Source: Ketobacter sp. MCCC 1A13808
Lineage (GTDB): Bacteria > Pseudomonadota > Gammaproteobacteria > Pseudomonadales > Ketobacteraceae
Assembly (NCBI RefSeq): GCF_009746715.1
Contig: NZ_VRKW01000001.1
Coordinates: 806,001 to 870,000, forward strand
Length of the DNA: 64,000 nt
Direction of reading: 5' to 3'
Each line of letters opens with the position of its first letter. Positions within the stretch are counted from its first letter, which is position 1. The translations under genes were made by a program, and so were the position numbers. The notes under the pieces are model-generated. The model made no database searches, was not told where the DNA came from, and saw nothing but the letters and a program-made list of their open reading frames with translations. Of the stretch, positions 10,195 to 21,009 are shown in pieces.

Positions 10195-10960
10195 CGTTCT
10201 TCTTCCACTTGATTGCCAGCCCGTTTTCGTAGCGCAAATCAACTTTTGAAAGCTGTTGCTTCTGTTGGTCGGTGAAAAGTGTGTACAGCTGAACAAAACG
10301 TTTTAATTTTTCCAAGCTGTTTTGTTCATCGACTACCAGAACCAATCCATTGTTAAGTTGCGCTTTCCAAGAGACCCTGTCTTCCAATTCAAGCTTTTTC
10401 ACAGACAGCCCGATCTCACTTAAAATTTTCTGCATTTTTGTGAATCGTTCTGCAATAACGGGCGCTTGTTCTTGTCTGCCTATAAAAGTAGGCAAGTTTG
10501 GATCAGGCTGCACGTGTTCTGCAGAAAATATTTCACCTTTTTGACTTAAAAATTCATTACCACCCCAATTCGCTACCGGAATGCGTTCATGAAGCAATAC
10601 AACCAACGTATCCGGCCATTCTTTTTTTGCATCGGCATAATCAATCCAGGCTAAAGATTCCGCTGTGCTTTTCACTTTTTCTAAATTAACAGTGAAGAAA
10701 TTGTCCGCAACATAGGGAGCTAACGCGGCTTTTAACCTGTCCTGATCAACGTGGTGAAGATCGCCCACCACGTTAATTTGCTGAATCGGATTTTGCTCCA
10801 ACCAATTATGCAATGATTGCCGCACCACCAAACCTGCCGCAATCAAAACCAGTAATAATACAATCAACAACAGACGAATCCGCCCCAACCCGGGCACTTG
10901 CGCAGCAGACTGCTGATTGCGCTGAGCTGATTTCACTGTTGCCTGGTTCTGTCCTTTCAC
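10172..10960 (-). CDS. ftsQ: Cell division protein FtsQ
   Basis: FtsQ is a bitopic inner-membrane protein that, with FtsB and FtsL, links the cytoplasmic ring to septal wall synthases. The 262 residues comprise a short cytoplasmic tail, a membrane segment at about 28-47, a POTRA domain at about 55-125 (starting IQQINVVGD) and a beta domain. The start is GTG at 10960, abutting the ddl stop with no gap, which suggests translational coupling. The 3' end overlaps the proposed ftsA start. Confidence 0.96.
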   Translation of the reverse strand: MKGQNQATVKSAQRNQQSAAQVPGLGRIRLLLIVLLLVLIAAGLVVRQSLHNWLEQNPIQQINVVGDLHHVDQDRLKAALAPYVADNFFTVNLEKVKSTAESLAWIDYADAKKEWPDTLVVLLHERIPVANWGGNEFLSQKGEIFSAEHVQPDPNLPTFIGRQEQAPVIAERFTKMQKILSEIGLSVKKLELEDRVSWKAQLNNGLVLVVDEQNSLEKLKRFVQLYTLFTDQQKQQLSKVDLRYENGLAIKWKKNDGDTDAA

Positions 10961-11881
10961 TTATTCGCCCTTTTGTCCTAATACAATGGCTTCCACCAAT
11001 GCGGCAAAATCCAAACCTTTCGCCTTTGCCGCCATGGGTACCAGGCTGTGGTCGGTCATACCCGGCACGGTATTCACCTCCAGCAACCAGAAATCCCCGT
11101 TCTTATCCATCATTGCGTCTACGCGCCCCCAGCCACTGCAGCCCAGGGCATCGAACGCTCTTAGCGACAGCGCTTGCAACGCCTGTTCCTGCTGAGGCTC
11201 CAGCCCTGCAGGAATCAAGTACTCGGTAGTATTTGACTCGTACTTTGCATCGAAGTCATAAAACTGGTGTGGCGTTTTGAGCCGGATTACCGGTAATGCC
11301 ACACCATTTAATATTGCGCAGGTAAACTCCGCACCATTAATCCAACGTTCGATCAACACGTCCTTGTCGTGTTTCAACGCGATTTCAACTGCGGCCGTCA
11401 ACTCTGTTTCAGTTTCAGCACGAGACATACCGATGCTGGAACCTTCGTGGGGCGGCTTCACAATGACGGCCCCACCCATATCCGACAACAACCCATCAAG
11501 CTCTTGAGTGCTTCTGACCGAACGAAACTCCGGTGTGGGCAATCCCAGTCCAGCCCAAAGCCATTTGCTTCGTAGCTTATCCATGGCGAGAGCCGATGCT
11601 GCGACCCCGCTTCCGGTATAGGGAATTTTCATGACTTCCAGCAATCCCTGGATAACGCCGTCCTCACCACCGCGTCCGTGCAGCGCAATGAATGCCATAT
11701 CAATACCGGATAGCTGATCAAACAAGCGCTTATTAAATTGAACATCAATTCCAATCACTTCGGCCTGCCGATTCTGTAGTGCAGCCAATACGGCTTCACC
11801 ACTGCGCAGCGAAATCACCCGCTCCGCAGATTCGCCGCCATATAGAACTCCGATTTTTCCTACACTCGATAGCTGGCTCAT
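10961..11881 (-). CDS. ddl: D-alanine--D-alanine ligase
   Basis: Ddl is a cytoplasmic ATP-grasp enzyme joining two D-alanines to give the terminal dipeptide of the peptidoglycan stem peptide. At 306 residues it has the DdlB length. The N-terminal motif HGRGGEDG, the ATP-grasp lysine region VIVKPPHEGSS and the C-terminal metal-binding LLEVNTVPGMT are all visible. It lies 7 bp after murC and directly before ftsQ, the ddlB position of the division cluster. Confidence 0.98.
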   Translation of the reverse strand: MSQLSSVGKIGVLYGGESAERVISLRSGEAVLAALQNRQAEVIGIDVQFNKRLFDQLSGIDMAFIALHGRGGEDGVIQGLLEVMKIPYTGSGVAASALAMDKLRSKWLWAGLGLPTPEFRSVRSTQELDGLLSDMGGAVIVKPPHEGSSIGMSRAETETELTAAVEIALKHDKDVLIERWINGAEFTCAILNGVALPVIRLKTPHQFYDFDAKYESNTTEYLIPAGLEPQQEQALQALSLRAFDALGCSGWGRVDAMMDKNGDFWLLEVNTVPGMTDHSLVPMAAKAKGLDFAALVEAIVLGQKGE

Positions 11882-11888
11882 ATTACTT

Positions 11889-13331
11889 TCACTTCACCTC
11901 GGTTAACCGGCTGCTGGCCAGTCCGGTGGCAATGGCACCCACATTGCCTGCCCCTTGAGTTACTAGAATATCGTTTGGTTTTAACACGTCTCGTAAAATC
12001 TGTGGCAAACGCTGAATATCGTCGACAAATACCGGGTCCACTGCGCCACGCTGACGAATGCTACGGGCCAAGCTGCGACCGTCAGCCCCGGAAATAACGT
12101 CTTCACCCGCTGAATACACATCCATCAACAGCAACATATCCACATCGGATAATACACTGACAAAATCTTCATAGAGGTCGCGTGTGCGGCTGTAACGGTG
12201 TGGCTGATACAGCATAACGACGCGCCGGTCCGGCCAAGCACCGCGGGCGGCATTGAGAGTGGCGGCTACTTCAGTGGGATGATGGCCATAATCATCAACC
12301 ATTGTGACCGTCCCATCTTCAATCGGCAGATCCGGATACACTTCAAAGCGACGCCCTACACCCTGAAATTTTTCGAGCGCAGAGACGATAGCACTATCTT
12401 CTATTCCTTCATCGGTGGCGACCGCAATCGCAGCCAATGCATTCAAAACATTGTGGTGGCCCGGAATATTCAACTTTACTCGCAAAATATCCGAGTGATC
12501 TCGGCGCACCACATCGAAATGTGACTGCGTACCCTGCATCACTATATTTTGTGCCCGGATATCAGCCTCTTCCGACACACCATAAGTCACCAGCGGTCGC
12601 GACACCACCGGCAGCAACGAAACGACTACCGGGTCGTCCGCACACATGACCGCTAACCCATAAAAAGGCAAGTTGTGCAAAAACTGGATGAAGGTATCTT
12701 TAAGGCGGTTGAAATCGCCGCCGTAAGTTGCCATGTGATCAGCTTCAATATTGGTGATCACAGAGATCATCGGTTGCAGATGCAAAAAAGAAGCATCACT
12801 TTCATCGGCTTCCGCCACGAAGTAACGACTCGCACCCAAGCGTGCGTTGGTGCCCGCGCTATTCAACAGTCCGCCGATGACGAAAGTCGGGTCCAAACCG
12901 CCTTCTGCAAGGATTGAAGCAATCAGGCTGGTCGTGGTGGTCTTACCATGAGTGCCAGCAACGGCTATACCATGGCGGTACCGCATCAATTCACCCAACA
13001 TCTCCGCTCTGGGCACCACCGGAATCCGTGATTCACCGGCTGCTACCAATTCCGGATTATCTTGTTTTACCGCAGACGACACGACAACCACACTCGCGGA
13101 TTCTATATTCCCGGCGTCATGCCCGATATAGATGTGAGCACCCAGGGATTTCAGCCGGTCTGTCACCAACCCTGCTTTTATATCACTACCGGTCACCCGA
13201 TAGCCCTGATTCAGTAGTACTTCCGCGATACCGCACATGCCTGCACCGCCGATACCGACAAAATGCACCGTTCGAATGCGGCGCATTTCCGGTATTTCAA
13301 TCATTCTTGCAATGGATTTCTTAGTGTCCAC
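11889..13331 (-). CDS. murC: UDP-N-acetylmuramate--L-alanine ligase MurC
   Basis: MurC adds L-alanine to UDP-MurNAc, the first stem peptide step. The N-terminal Rossmann motif is GIGGAGMCG and the ATP-binding P-loop is [10 protein letters not shown], followed by central and C-terminal Mur ligase domains. The chosen GTG at 13331 gives 480 residues, overlaps the murG stop by 11 bp and has a good GGAGGT ribosome site a few bases upstream; an ATG at 13304 lacks one. Confidence 0.97.
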   Translation of the reverse strand: MDTKKSIARMIEIPEMRRIRTVHFVGIGGAGMCGIAEVLLNQGYRVTGSDIKAGLVTDRLKSLGAHIYIGHDAGNIESASVVVVSSAVKQDNPELVAAGESRIPVVPRAEMLGELMRYRHGIAVAGTHGKTTTTSLIASILAEGGLDPTFVIGGLLNSAGTNARLGASRYFVAEADESDASFLHLQPMISVITNIEADHMATYGGDFNRLKDTFIQFLHNLPFYGLAVMCADDPVVVSLLPVVSRPLVTYGVSEEADIRAQNIVMQGTQSHFDVVRRDHSDILRVKLNIPGHHNVLNALAAIAVATDEGIEDSAIVSALEKFQGVGRRFEVYPDLPIEDGTVTMVDDYGHHPTEVAATLNAARGAWPDRRVVMLYQPHRYSRTRDLYEDFVSVLSDVDMLLLMDVYSAGEDVISGADGRSLARSIRQRGAVDPVFVDDIQRLPQILRDVLKPNDILVTQGAGNVGAIATGLASSRLTEVK

Positions 13332-14418
13332 CGGCCACCTCCATGCATCGCTGTACTAATTTTTCGGTGGCGCCCTGCATCGCAAGGGAGCGCGCTATAC
13401 TAGCCATCGCAGATAAACTATCTCTATTCATTAATTTTTTTCTTAGTAACTCCGCCAGTCCTGTTTCGTTCAAATCTTTTTGCTGTACCAATAACGCCGC
13501 ACCAGCCGAACTCAGGTATTCACCATTGCGGGTTTGATGATCATCCACCGCGAAGGGGTATGGAATCAGCAACGATGCTACACCCGCTGCAGCCAACTCA
13601 CTTACTGTGAGCGCACCGGAACGACACACGACCAAGTCGGCCCACTCATATGCGGCCGCCATATCGTCAATAAACGGCAACACCTCGGCTTCCACTGCTT
13701 CAGCCCGATAGAGCTTTTGGGCATCACCCAGATTATTCGCGCCGGCTTGATGTTTTATCTGGAAATCAACGTCATTTCCGAGAATTGCCAGGGCCTTGGG
13801 AACGATCTGATTTAATGCCACCGCACCCTGACTACCCCCCAATATTAAAACCCGGATCGGGCCGCTACGTTGTGCGTACCTTTGGGCGGGATCACCTAAC
13901 CCGACGATTTCAGCGCGGACCGGATTGCCGGTTGTTTCCACTTTAGCCGAAGCCTCGAACGCGCCGGGGAAGGCTTGAAACACCTTTTTCGCTATCCGAG
14001 CCAATAATTTGTTAGTGAATCCCGCAATTGCATTTTGTTCATGTACAAAGACGGGACGACGGCTCAACCACATGCCCAATCCGGTGGGTCCGGTAACAAA
14101 ACCACCCATTCCTAACACCAGATCCGGATTAAACCGGCGCACCACTCCCATCACTTGCAGGACCGCTTTTGACACTTTGATGGGGGCTGTGATCAAGCGC
14201 ATTACGCCCTGTCCACGCACACCGGCGATATCCAGATATTCGATATCAATTTCGTTGGCGGGAACAATTTTCGACTCAATGCCCTGGCGAGTGCCAACCC
14301 AGCGCACCTCAATACCTCGTTGCTGAAACACTTTCGCTGCGGCCAGAGCAGGAAATACATGACCGCCCGTTCCACCGGCTGTCACCAGCACGCGTTTGAT
14401 CTGTTTAGGTTGACTCAT
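13321..14418 (-). CDS. murG: UDP-GlcNAc:lipid I N-acetylglucosaminyltransferase MurG
   Basis: MurG is the membrane-associated GT-B glycosyltransferase that converts lipid I to lipid II on the cytoplasmic face. The 365-residue protein shows the N-terminal [12 protein letters not shown] loop, the second glycine motif [12 protein letters not shown] and the C-terminal donor-binding region [15 protein letters not shown]. Its ATG overlaps the ftsW stop (ATGA), consistent with coupled translation. Confidence 0.98.
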   Translation of the reverse strand: MSQPKQIKRVLVTAGGTGGHVFPALAAAKVFQQRGIEVRWVGTRQGIESKIVPANEIDIEYLDIAGVRGQGVMRLITAPIKVSKAVLQVMGVVRRFNPDLVLGMGGFVTGPTGLGMWLSRRPVFVHEQNAIAGFTNKLLARIAKKVFQAFPGAFEASAKVETTGNPVRAEIVGLGDPAQRYAQRSGPIRVLILGGSQGAVALNQIVPKALAILGNDVDFQIKHQAGANNLGDAQKLYRAEAVEAEVLPFIDDMAAAYEWADLVVCRSGALTVSELAAAGVASLLIPYPFAVDDHQTRNGEYLSSAGAALLVQQKDLNETGLAELLRKKLMNRDSLSAMASIARSLAMQGATEKLVQRCMEVAGGH

Positions 14419-15641
14419 ACTGCGGCCCCCCTAAGTCTTGAGGGCTTATTTCGGGTGGATTTGGCGGCCTTGGCGGATGGCCGTTTTTTATCTTGCAATT
14501 CAGCGCTTGCATGATCATTTTCGTAATCCGCCCGCATCACCAATGCCATCATCAGAAATGTTATGATCAGGCTGCTTCCGCCGTAGCTTATAAAAGGTAA
14601 CGTGAGGCCTTTAGTGGGCAGCAGCCCGCTACTGACACCAACATTAATCATCGCCTGCAAACCAATCAATATGCTAATGCCATAGACCAGATACGCGTTA
14701 AACGCTTTACCCAACAGCTCGGCCCTACGCCCGATACTCATGGCGATGAAGACCAACATGATATAAAGCGCAATCACAAATAAATTACCGACAAAACCAA
14801 ACTCTTCTGCAAGGATGGCAAACACAAAATCGGTGTGCGCCTCGGGCAGATAGAACAGTTTTTGTATGCTATTGCCCAAACCGAGCCCAAACCACTCACC
14901 ACGACCAAACGCGATCAGACTCTGAACCAGCTGATATCCGGAAGAGTATTGGTCAGCCCACGGGTCGAAATACCCGATCACCCGATTCATCCGATATTCT
15001 GAAGTGAACACCACCAGCGACGCGGCACCCACGCTGCCAAGAATCACCATCAGAAACTGCGATAATTTAACGCCTGCCAAAAACAGCATGGCGAACACGG
15101 AAGTCATGATAACCACGACAGCACCGAAGTCCGGTTGCTTCAGCAGTAGGAGAACCATCACGGAAAGCACGATGACCGGCTTCATGAACCCCCAAAAGCT
15201 CTTGCGGATTTCGTCGACTCGTCGCACCAGGTAACCCGCCACGTAAATCATGGCGCAGACCTTCACAATCTCCGAAATCTGGATATTGATAGGGCCGAAA
15301 TTAATCCAGCGAGTGCTTCCGTTTACGGACTTACCGACACCTGGAATCAGCACCAGCACTAGCAACAAATAGGACACCACTAACAGCGCTCCGCCGCTAC
15401 GCTCCCAGATTGCCATAGGCACCTGATAAACCAGTAGAGCCACTATCATGCCCGTGAGCATGAAGATGCCATGCCGTTTGGCATAGAAAAAGGGTGCCTC
15501 GTTATCGATCGAAGCAATATCCATCGAGGCGGAAGTCACGATGACAATTCCACAAAACGCCAGAGCGGCAATGATAATGAGAAGCCACTGGCGTGAGGCT
15601 AATGTGAAAGCCAGCTGTTGAGCGGGATTAAGGCTATTCAT
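14415..15641 (-). CDS. ftsW: Septal peptidoglycan glycosyltransferase FtsW
   Basis: FtsW is the SEDS-family polymerase that, with FtsI, makes septal glycan strands. The 408 residues are strongly hydrophobic with about ten membrane segments; the SEDS motif region FISYGGSSLI near the C-terminus and the conserved PLPEAHTDFVFA-type periplasmic loop (here LPEAHTDFVFAILAEEFG) identify it. A basic tail ends the protein. The start overlaps the murD end by 8 bp. Confidence 0.97.
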   Translation of the reverse strand: MNSLNPAQQLAFTLASRQWLLIIIAALAFCGIVIVTSASMDIASIDNEAPFFYAKRHGIFMLTGMIVALLVYQVPMAIWERSGGALLVVSYLLLVLVLIPGVGKSVNGSTRWINFGPINIQISEIVKVCAMIYVAGYLVRRVDEIRKSFWGFMKPVIVLSVMVLLLLKQPDFGAVVVIMTSVFAMLFLAGVKLSQFLMVILGSVGAASLVVFTSEYRMNRVIGYFDPWADQYSSGYQLVQSLIAFGRGEWFGLGLGNSIQKLFYLPEAHTDFVFAILAEEFGFVGNLFVIALYIMLVFIAMSIGRRAELLGKAFNAYLVYGISILIGLQAMINVGVSSGLLPTKGLTLPFISYGGSSLIITFLMMALVMRADYENDHASAELQDKKRPSAKAAKSTRNKPSRLRGAAV

Positions 15642-16998
15642 GGTCTGATGCCTCCCGCTTGACTAGCTTGATAAACTGCTCGCCACGATCTTCATAATTT
15701 TTAAATTGATCGAACGAAGCGCAGGCAGGTGACAGCAAAACCACATCACCTGCTTCCGCATGACGCTTGGCCAACAAGACAGCCTGCTGCAATGTTTCCA
15801 CTTTTTCTACGGAGACCTCGCCTTGCAACGCGCTACTTAGGACCTCCGCATCTTTTCCATACAGGATGGCTAGCCCAACCGCCGCCGCAACGGGTTGCAC
15901 CAATTCGCTGAAATCAGCACCTTTGCCTTCCCCTCCGGCCAGCCAGATTAGTTTGCCAGTCACCATACCGGCTAAACCCGTAATGGCAGAAATAGCAGCC
16001 CCTACATTGGTGCCCTTGGAATCGTTGTACCAATTTACACCGTGGATATTGGCAACCCATTGGCAGCGGTGTCGCAATCCCGGATACTGCTTGAGTGTTT
16101 CGAGGCAGCTTTGATAGTCCACTCCGAATTCAGTCAGGATGGCGAGCACCGCTGCAATATTGAGCCAATTATGAGCACCGCTGAGTTTGAGATCCTCAAC
16201 ACTCATTACCTTTTTGCTGCCATCCATAATGTAGTTCGTTTCGGGTACAGTCTGAAAGGTTTCTACATGGAACCGACCATGCACTACCTTACTGCCTCCG
16301 AACGGTCTCATAGCACCGATGGCATGAATGGGTTTAGTACGGTGATCATCAAGCCAATAAACCGCCGACTCACACCCCTCAAAAATTCGCTGTTTGGCCA
16401 TGGCGTAATCGTCCAGCGAATCGTAGCGGTCCATATGGTCTTCGGAAACATTTAGATTCACTGCCACCTTGGCTCGCAGACTTTGGGTGGTTTCCAATTG
16501 AAAACTGGACAACTCTAATACCCAAACATCGACCTCTTCAGCCGATGACAAAGCATCCAGCACCGGCAACCCGATGTTGCCGGCGACGCAGACTTCGTAG
16601 CCCGCGGCTTCGAGCGCTTTACCCACCAGCGTGACCACGGTGCTTTTTCCGTTTGAGCCAGTTACGGCGATAACGGGCGCAGCCACTGAGCGGGCAAATA
16701 GTTCGACATCGCCCGCGATTGGGACGCCGGCATTAATGGCTTTTTTGATCGCGGCAGAACGAATAGAAATGCCGGGACTAACGATGAGTTCTTGCGCCGA
16801 TGTCAGGTCAAATTGCTTTAAATCCCCAGTCAATAAGGGGACATGCGGCAACTCTGAGACAAGATCTGTTTTACCTGGCGGCTCATTCCGGGTGTCAATC
16901 ACGACCACATCGCAACCCAATCTCGTCAAAAAGCGCGCACAGGATAGCCCGGTCTTCCCGAGTCCAATCACTACATGCTTGCCTTTCAATTGAGTCAC
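15634..16998 (-). CDS. murD: UDP-N-acetylmuramoyl-L-alanine--D-glutamate ligase MurD
   Basis: MurD adds D-glutamate to UDP-MurNAc-L-Ala. The GTG at 16998 is preferred (454 residues): it has AAGGAAA just upstream, lies 20 bp after the mraY stop, and gives the family start TQLKGKHVVIGLGKTG. Earlier in-frame codons would extend into mraY. The P-loop VTGSNGKSTV and the metal/substrate region NDSKGTNVGA are present. Confidence 0.97.
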   Translation of the reverse strand: MTQLKGKHVVIGLGKTGLSCARFLTRLGCDVVVIDTRNEPPGKTDLVSELPHVPLLTGDLKQFDLTSAQELIVSPGISIRSAAIKKAINAGVPIAGDVELFARSVAAPVIAVTGSNGKSTVVTLVGKALEAAGYEVCVAGNIGLPVLDALSSAEEVDVWVLELSSFQLETTQSLRAKVAVNLNVSEDHMDRYDSLDDYAMAKQRIFEGCESAVYWLDDHRTKPIHAIGAMRPFGGSKVVHGRFHVETFQTVPETNYIMDGSKKVMSVEDLKLSGAHNWLNIAAVLAILTEFGVDYQSCLETLKQYPGLRHRCQWVANIHGVNWYNDSKGTNVGAAISAITGLAGMVTGKLIWLAGGEGKGADFSELVQPVAAAVGLAILYGKDAEVLSSALQGEVSVEKVETLQQAVLLAKRHAEAGDVVLLSPACASFDQFKNYEDRGEQFIKLVKREASDHE

Positions 16999-17018
16999 TT
17001 TGCTTTCCTTTTCTGTGC

Positions 17019-18101
17019 TTAACGTAATTTCAGGGTGGCCAAACCGATCAACACCAGAATCACGGTGATAATCCAAAAACGAACAATCACTTTCGGTTCA
17101 GCCCAACCTTTAAGTTCAAAATGGTGGTGGATGGGCGCCATCCGGAAAATTCTGCGGCCGGTTAATTTATAGGAGCCAACCTGCAGAATCACCGACACCG
17201 TCTCCATGACAAAAACGCCGCCCATAATAAATAAAACTATTTCCTGCCGGGTTATAAGCGCAATAACACCGAGTACAGCACCCAGTGATAAGGCACCGAC
17301 GTCACCCATAAAAACCTGCGCAGGATAGGTATTAAACCAAAGAAATCCAAGTCCTGCGCCGACCAGAGATCCGCAAATTATGATGAGTTCTCCGGCACCG
17401 GACAGATACGGATATTGGAGGTACTGCGCAAACTGAAAGTGTCCGGTCACATAAGCAAACACGCCCAACGCCCCCCCCACCATCACGGTAGGCAGAATGG
17501 CTAAGCCATCCAAACCATCAGTCAGATTCACCGCATTGGACGTACCAACAATCACAAAATAACCCAGCACAACATAGAACCAACCGAGGTCGATCTGAAT
17601 GTCTTTAAAAAAAGGCACCATCAGTTGGGTCTCGGCCGGGGTTTCTGCTGTGCAATACAAAAATAATGCCGCGCCCAGGCCCCCCACTGATTGCCAGAAA
17701 TATTTCCACTTGGCAGGCAACCCTTTGGAGTTGCGCCGCACGACCTTGCGGTAATCGTCTACCCAGCCGACAGCGCCAAAAATAAACGTCACAGCCATTA
17801 CGACCCAAACATAACGGTTTGATAGATCAGCCCACAACAAAGTGCTGACAAAAATTGCGACCAGGATTAAGGCGCCTCCCATAGTTGGGGTACCAGCCTT
17901 GCTCAGGTGGGATTGGGGACCGTCATCCCGAACCGATTGGCCAATCTGGTGATAGCTGAGCCGTTCAATCATTTTTGGCCCTATTATAAAGGCTATCAAC
18001 AGCGAAGTAAGGACGCCCAAAATCCCTCTTAATGTGAGATATTGGAACACATTAAATACGGATGCGTACTGCTGTAAATATTCAGCGACCCATAGCAACA
18101 T
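17019..18101 (-). CDS. mraY: Phospho-N-acetylmuramoyl-pentapeptide-transferase MraY
   Basis: MraY transfers phospho-MurNAc-pentapeptide to undecaprenyl phosphate, forming lipid I in the inner membrane. The 360-residue protein has about ten membrane segments and the catalytic motifs [17 protein letters not shown] and the histidine motif [13 protein letters not shown]. The ATG shares one base with the murF stop (TAATG), consistent with translational coupling. Confidence 0.98.
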   Translation of the reverse strand: MLLWVAEYLQQYASVFNVFQYLTLRGILGVLTSLLIAFIIGPKMIERLSYHQIGQSVRDDGPQSHLSKAGTPTMGGALILVAIFVSTLLWADLSNRYVWVVMAVTFIFGAVGWVDDYRKVVRRNSKGLPAKWKYFWQSVGGLGAALFLYCTAETPAETQLMVPFFKDIQIDLGWFYVVLGYFVIVGTSNAVNLTDGLDGLAILPTVMVGGALGVFAYVTGHFQFAQYLQYPYLSGAGELIIICGSLVGAGLGFLWFNTYPAQVFMGDVGALSLGAVLGVIALITRQEIVLFIMGGVFVMETVSVILQVGSYKLTGRRIFRMAPIHHHFELKGWAEPKVIVRFWIITVILVLIGLATLKLR

Positions 18102-19480
18102 TAATTTGAGCCCTCACTGGTTGCGTTGAGCTCTTTCATTTTCTGAATTACTTTTTCCATTGCAGAACTGCGTGACCCTTTTATTAGAATTGTCTCACCG
18201 GAATGACGTTCCATTAAATCCTGTGCTAGCAATTGGTGCGAGGTGCCCATCACAAACGCGCCCTGCTCAGGTAAATTACTCAAGTACCCTTCACGGTAGT
18301 AGGCTGCTAGATCGCCCAATCCATAAACGGTTTCAATGCCCTTTTCTGCGGCATAGGCACCAACTTGCTTGTGCATTCTGGGGGCGTCCTGGCCTAACTC
18401 CGCCATCACACCCAATACCAGGCAACGCTTTCCGTTCAGCTCACTCAACACGTCAATCGCAGAACATACTGAATCCGGGTTGGCGTTGTAGCTATCATCA
18501 ATAACAACATGAGAGTGGATGGCTTCGACTGGAAACAATCGCCCGGGTATGGTTTTCAATGAAGCCAAGCCCTTTGCAATTACCTCATGACTACAACCCA
18601 GCTCGTGGCAAATTGCTATCGCGGCCAGCGCATTCGTCACATTATGAGAACCGATTAACTTCAACTCCACGCTAACTTCATCGCGGTCCACGGCCGCAAC
18701 GAAAGAATACTGGCCCTTATTGTTGGCTTCAGCAGAAATCAAATGCACAGTCGCCTGGGCATTCGCTCTTGAAAACGTGACTTGTTTGCAATGCGCTGTT
18801 TGTTCCAGAAATTGTCCGGCATAAGCGTCATCCAAATTGACAACGGCGGTTCCACCGGCAACCAACCCGCTGTAGATTTCAGACTTGGCTAACGCAATAT
18901 TATCGACAGACCCAAAGCCCTCGAGATGCGCGGAGCCTACATTGTTGACCAGCGCAATATCGGGCTCTACCAGCCCGCTGGTATACGCAATCTCACCGAC
19001 ATGGTTTGCTCCCATTTCAATCACAGCGAAACGATGCTCTTGGCGCACCCGGCACAGGGTCAGTGGCACTCCGATATCATTATTGAAGTTGCCTTTGGTG
19101 GCTAAGGTCGGGCCTTGCAGCGTCAAAATGGCAGCCACCATTTCCTTGACCGATGTTTTGCCGCTACTACCGGTAATTGCTACTTTTTTAACAGGGAATT
19201 GATTCAACCAGCACTTTGCCAATGCACCCAGCCCGAGACGGGTATCTCGCACATGCAGCAGGGGAAAATCAACCGCCACCGGATCTGCCACCATCGCGGC
19301 GATTGCACCTTGCTCAAACGCTTTGTCTAAAAAGCGATGTGCGTCATAGTTATCGCCTTTTAGCGCAATAAAAAAATCACCGGGGGCAATAGCGCGAGTA
19401 TCTGTGGATATTTTTTGGAAACTGACATCGGCCCCGGTATGGCGTGCACCGATTTCCCTGGCCAACTGGGATATCATCAT
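18101..19480 (-). CDS. murF: UDP-MurNAc-tripeptide--D-Ala-D-Ala ligase MurF
   Basis: MurF adds D-Ala-D-Ala to the tripeptide, completing the pentapeptide precursor. The start chosen is the ATG at 19480, which overlaps the murE stop as ATGA and gives 459 residues beginning [11 protein letters not shown]. The P-loop is [10 protein letters not shown]. The longer upstream frame is overlap with murE and has no family similarity. Confidence 0.97.
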   Translation of the reverse strand: MMISQLAREIGARHTGADVSFQKISTDTRAIAPGDFFIALKGDNYDAHRFLDKAFEQGAIAAMVADPVAVDFPLLHVRDTRLGLGALAKCWLNQFPVKKVAITGSSGKTSVKEMVAAILTLQGPTLATKGNFNNDIGVPLTLCRVRQEHRFAVIEMGANHVGEIAYTSGLVEPDIALVNNVGSAHLEGFGSVDNIALAKSEIYSGLVAGGTAVVNLDDAYAGQFLEQTAHCKQVTFSRANAQATVHLISAEANNKGQYSFVAAVDRDEVSVELKLIGSHNVTNALAAIAICHELGCSHEVIAKGLASLKTIPGRLFPVEAIHSHVVIDDSYNANPDSVCSAIDVLSELNGKRCLVLGVMAELGQDAPRMHKQVGAYAAEKGIETVYGLGDLAAYYREGYLSNLPEQGAFVMGTSHQLLAQDLMERHSGETILIKGSRSSAMEKVIQKMKELNATSEGSN

Positions 19481-21009
19481 GGGTTTCCCTCCATCGCGGG
19501 TCCAGCACGCATAGACAGAGCTTGTTCGGCGCACGCCATGTCGCTGTGAGGGTATTTAACGCCCATCACGTCCTGATAGTTTTCGTGCCCTTTACCTGCC
19601 ACCACCACTACATCCTCGCTTGTGGCATTTCGTACAGCGTGCATCACCGCCTGACGTCGATCCTCGATTAATACGTACGCTTTCTCGTCAGGAATACCTT
19701 TTACCATTGTCGAAAAAATATCGCTCAATTTCTCGCTGCGGGGGTTATCTGCCGTAAGCACAATCTCGTCAGCAAATTGGCTCGCCATCGCCGCCATCAA
19801 CGGTCTTTTGCCCGCATCTCGATCACCGCCACAACCGAACACGCACCACAATTTTCCAACGCAATGTCGGCGTGCCGCAAGCAACGCTTTTTCTAGCGCG
19901 TCCGGCGTATGCGCAAAGTCAACGATAACGAGGGGACTATTGGATACAGAGGGCACTTTTTGCATCCGCCCGGGTACCGCTGCAACCGTGCTTAACCCGG
20001 CACACACGCGATCCAAAGAAACCCCCATCGCGACCAGCGTGGTCGCGGCTGCGAGTAAATTCGATGCGTTAAAATCACCGACCATAGGGCTTTTGATCTC
20101 GCCCGACGCGCCCTGACAAGTCAGTTTTATATCGATACCAGCTTGGTGAAATTGAATCGCTTCAGCACAAACATCTGCGCGGGTTGCGCTTTTCGTCGAA
20201 AACGTTAGAACCTGAGTTGAAGGTGAAGCCATCGAGGCCATACTCAACACTTGATTATCGTCCGCGTTTAATACCAAACCCCGAAGGCGTGCGTTTTTGG
20301 CCAACAACGCTTTCGCTTCACGATAAGCTTCCATTGAACCGTGATAATCCAAGTGATCCCGGCTGATATTCGTAATGACGCCGAACGCCACATTGAGTCC
20401 ATCAAGCCGACCTTGAACCAGCCCGTGGGACGATGCTTCCATCACCGCATATTCTGCACCGGCATCCAGCATTTCCTTTAACAGTCGATTGTTTTCCACT
20501 ACACCGGGTGTCGTATTGCCGGTTTCATTTAAAACTTGGCCAGGAAATCCGCTGCCTAATGTGCCAATTACACCACAGCGATGGCCTGCGTTTTCCAACC
20601 CTTGTGCAATCAACTGGCTAACACTGGTCTTTCCATTGGTGCCCGTAACCGCGCACAAACTAAGCATCTCCGAAGGCGCCTGATAAAATGCCGAAGCAAT
20701 CTGGCCAAGGTGCTGACGCAGCCCTTTGACCTTGACGACCGGAATGGCCAACTCCGCTGGCCCCTGTTGATTGTCGACGTCACCATCAAAATCAATCAAG
20801 GCGCAGCTGGCACCTGCGTTTTCCGCAGACAACAGAAAAGCGCGTCCATCCGCATGGTCGCCCCGGTAGGCAATAAAGCAATCGCCTGCCCTTACTTTTC
20901 TGCTATCAACTGCCAACCCTGTAACCATTGTTTGCTGCCATTGCGCATCAAGATTTAAAAACGGGACAATATCTTTTAAATAGCGCCCCTTCGAAATTGA
21001 ACTGTTCAT
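19477..21009 (-). CDS. murE: UDP-MurNAc-L-Ala-D-Glu--meso-diaminopimelate ligase MurE
   Basis: MurE adds the third residue of the stem peptide. The DNPR motif in the C-terminal third (VLTADNPRSEK) is the mark of meso-diaminopimelate specificity, as expected in Gram-negative bacteria. The P-loop is VTGTNGKTSV. The 510-residue protein starts at an ATG overlapping the ftsI stop (ATGA). Confidence 0.98.
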   Translation of the reverse strand: MNSSISKGRYLKDIVPFLNLDAQWQQTMVTGLAVDSRKVRAGDCFIAYRGDHADGRAFLLSAENAGASCALIDFDGDVDNQQGPAELAIPVVKVKGLRQHLGQIASAFYQAPSEMLSLCAVTGTNGKTSVSQLIAQGLENAGHRCGVIGTLGSGFPGQVLNETGNTTPGVVENNRLLKEMLDAGAEYAVMEASSHGLVQGRLDGLNVAFGVITNISRDHLDYHGSMEAYREAKALLAKNARLRGLVLNADDNQVLSMASMASPSTQVLTFSTKSATRADVCAEAIQFHQAGIDIKLTCQGASGEIKSPMVGDFNASNLLAAATTLVAMGVSLDRVCAGLSTVAAVPGRMQKVPSVSNSPLVIVDFAHTPDALEKALLAARRHCVGKLWCVFGCGGDRDAGKRPLMAAMASQFADEIVLTADNPRSEKLSDIFSTMVKGIPDEKAYVLIEDRRQAVMHAVRNATSEDVVVVAGKGHENYQDVMGVKYPHSDMACAEQALSMRAGPAMEGNP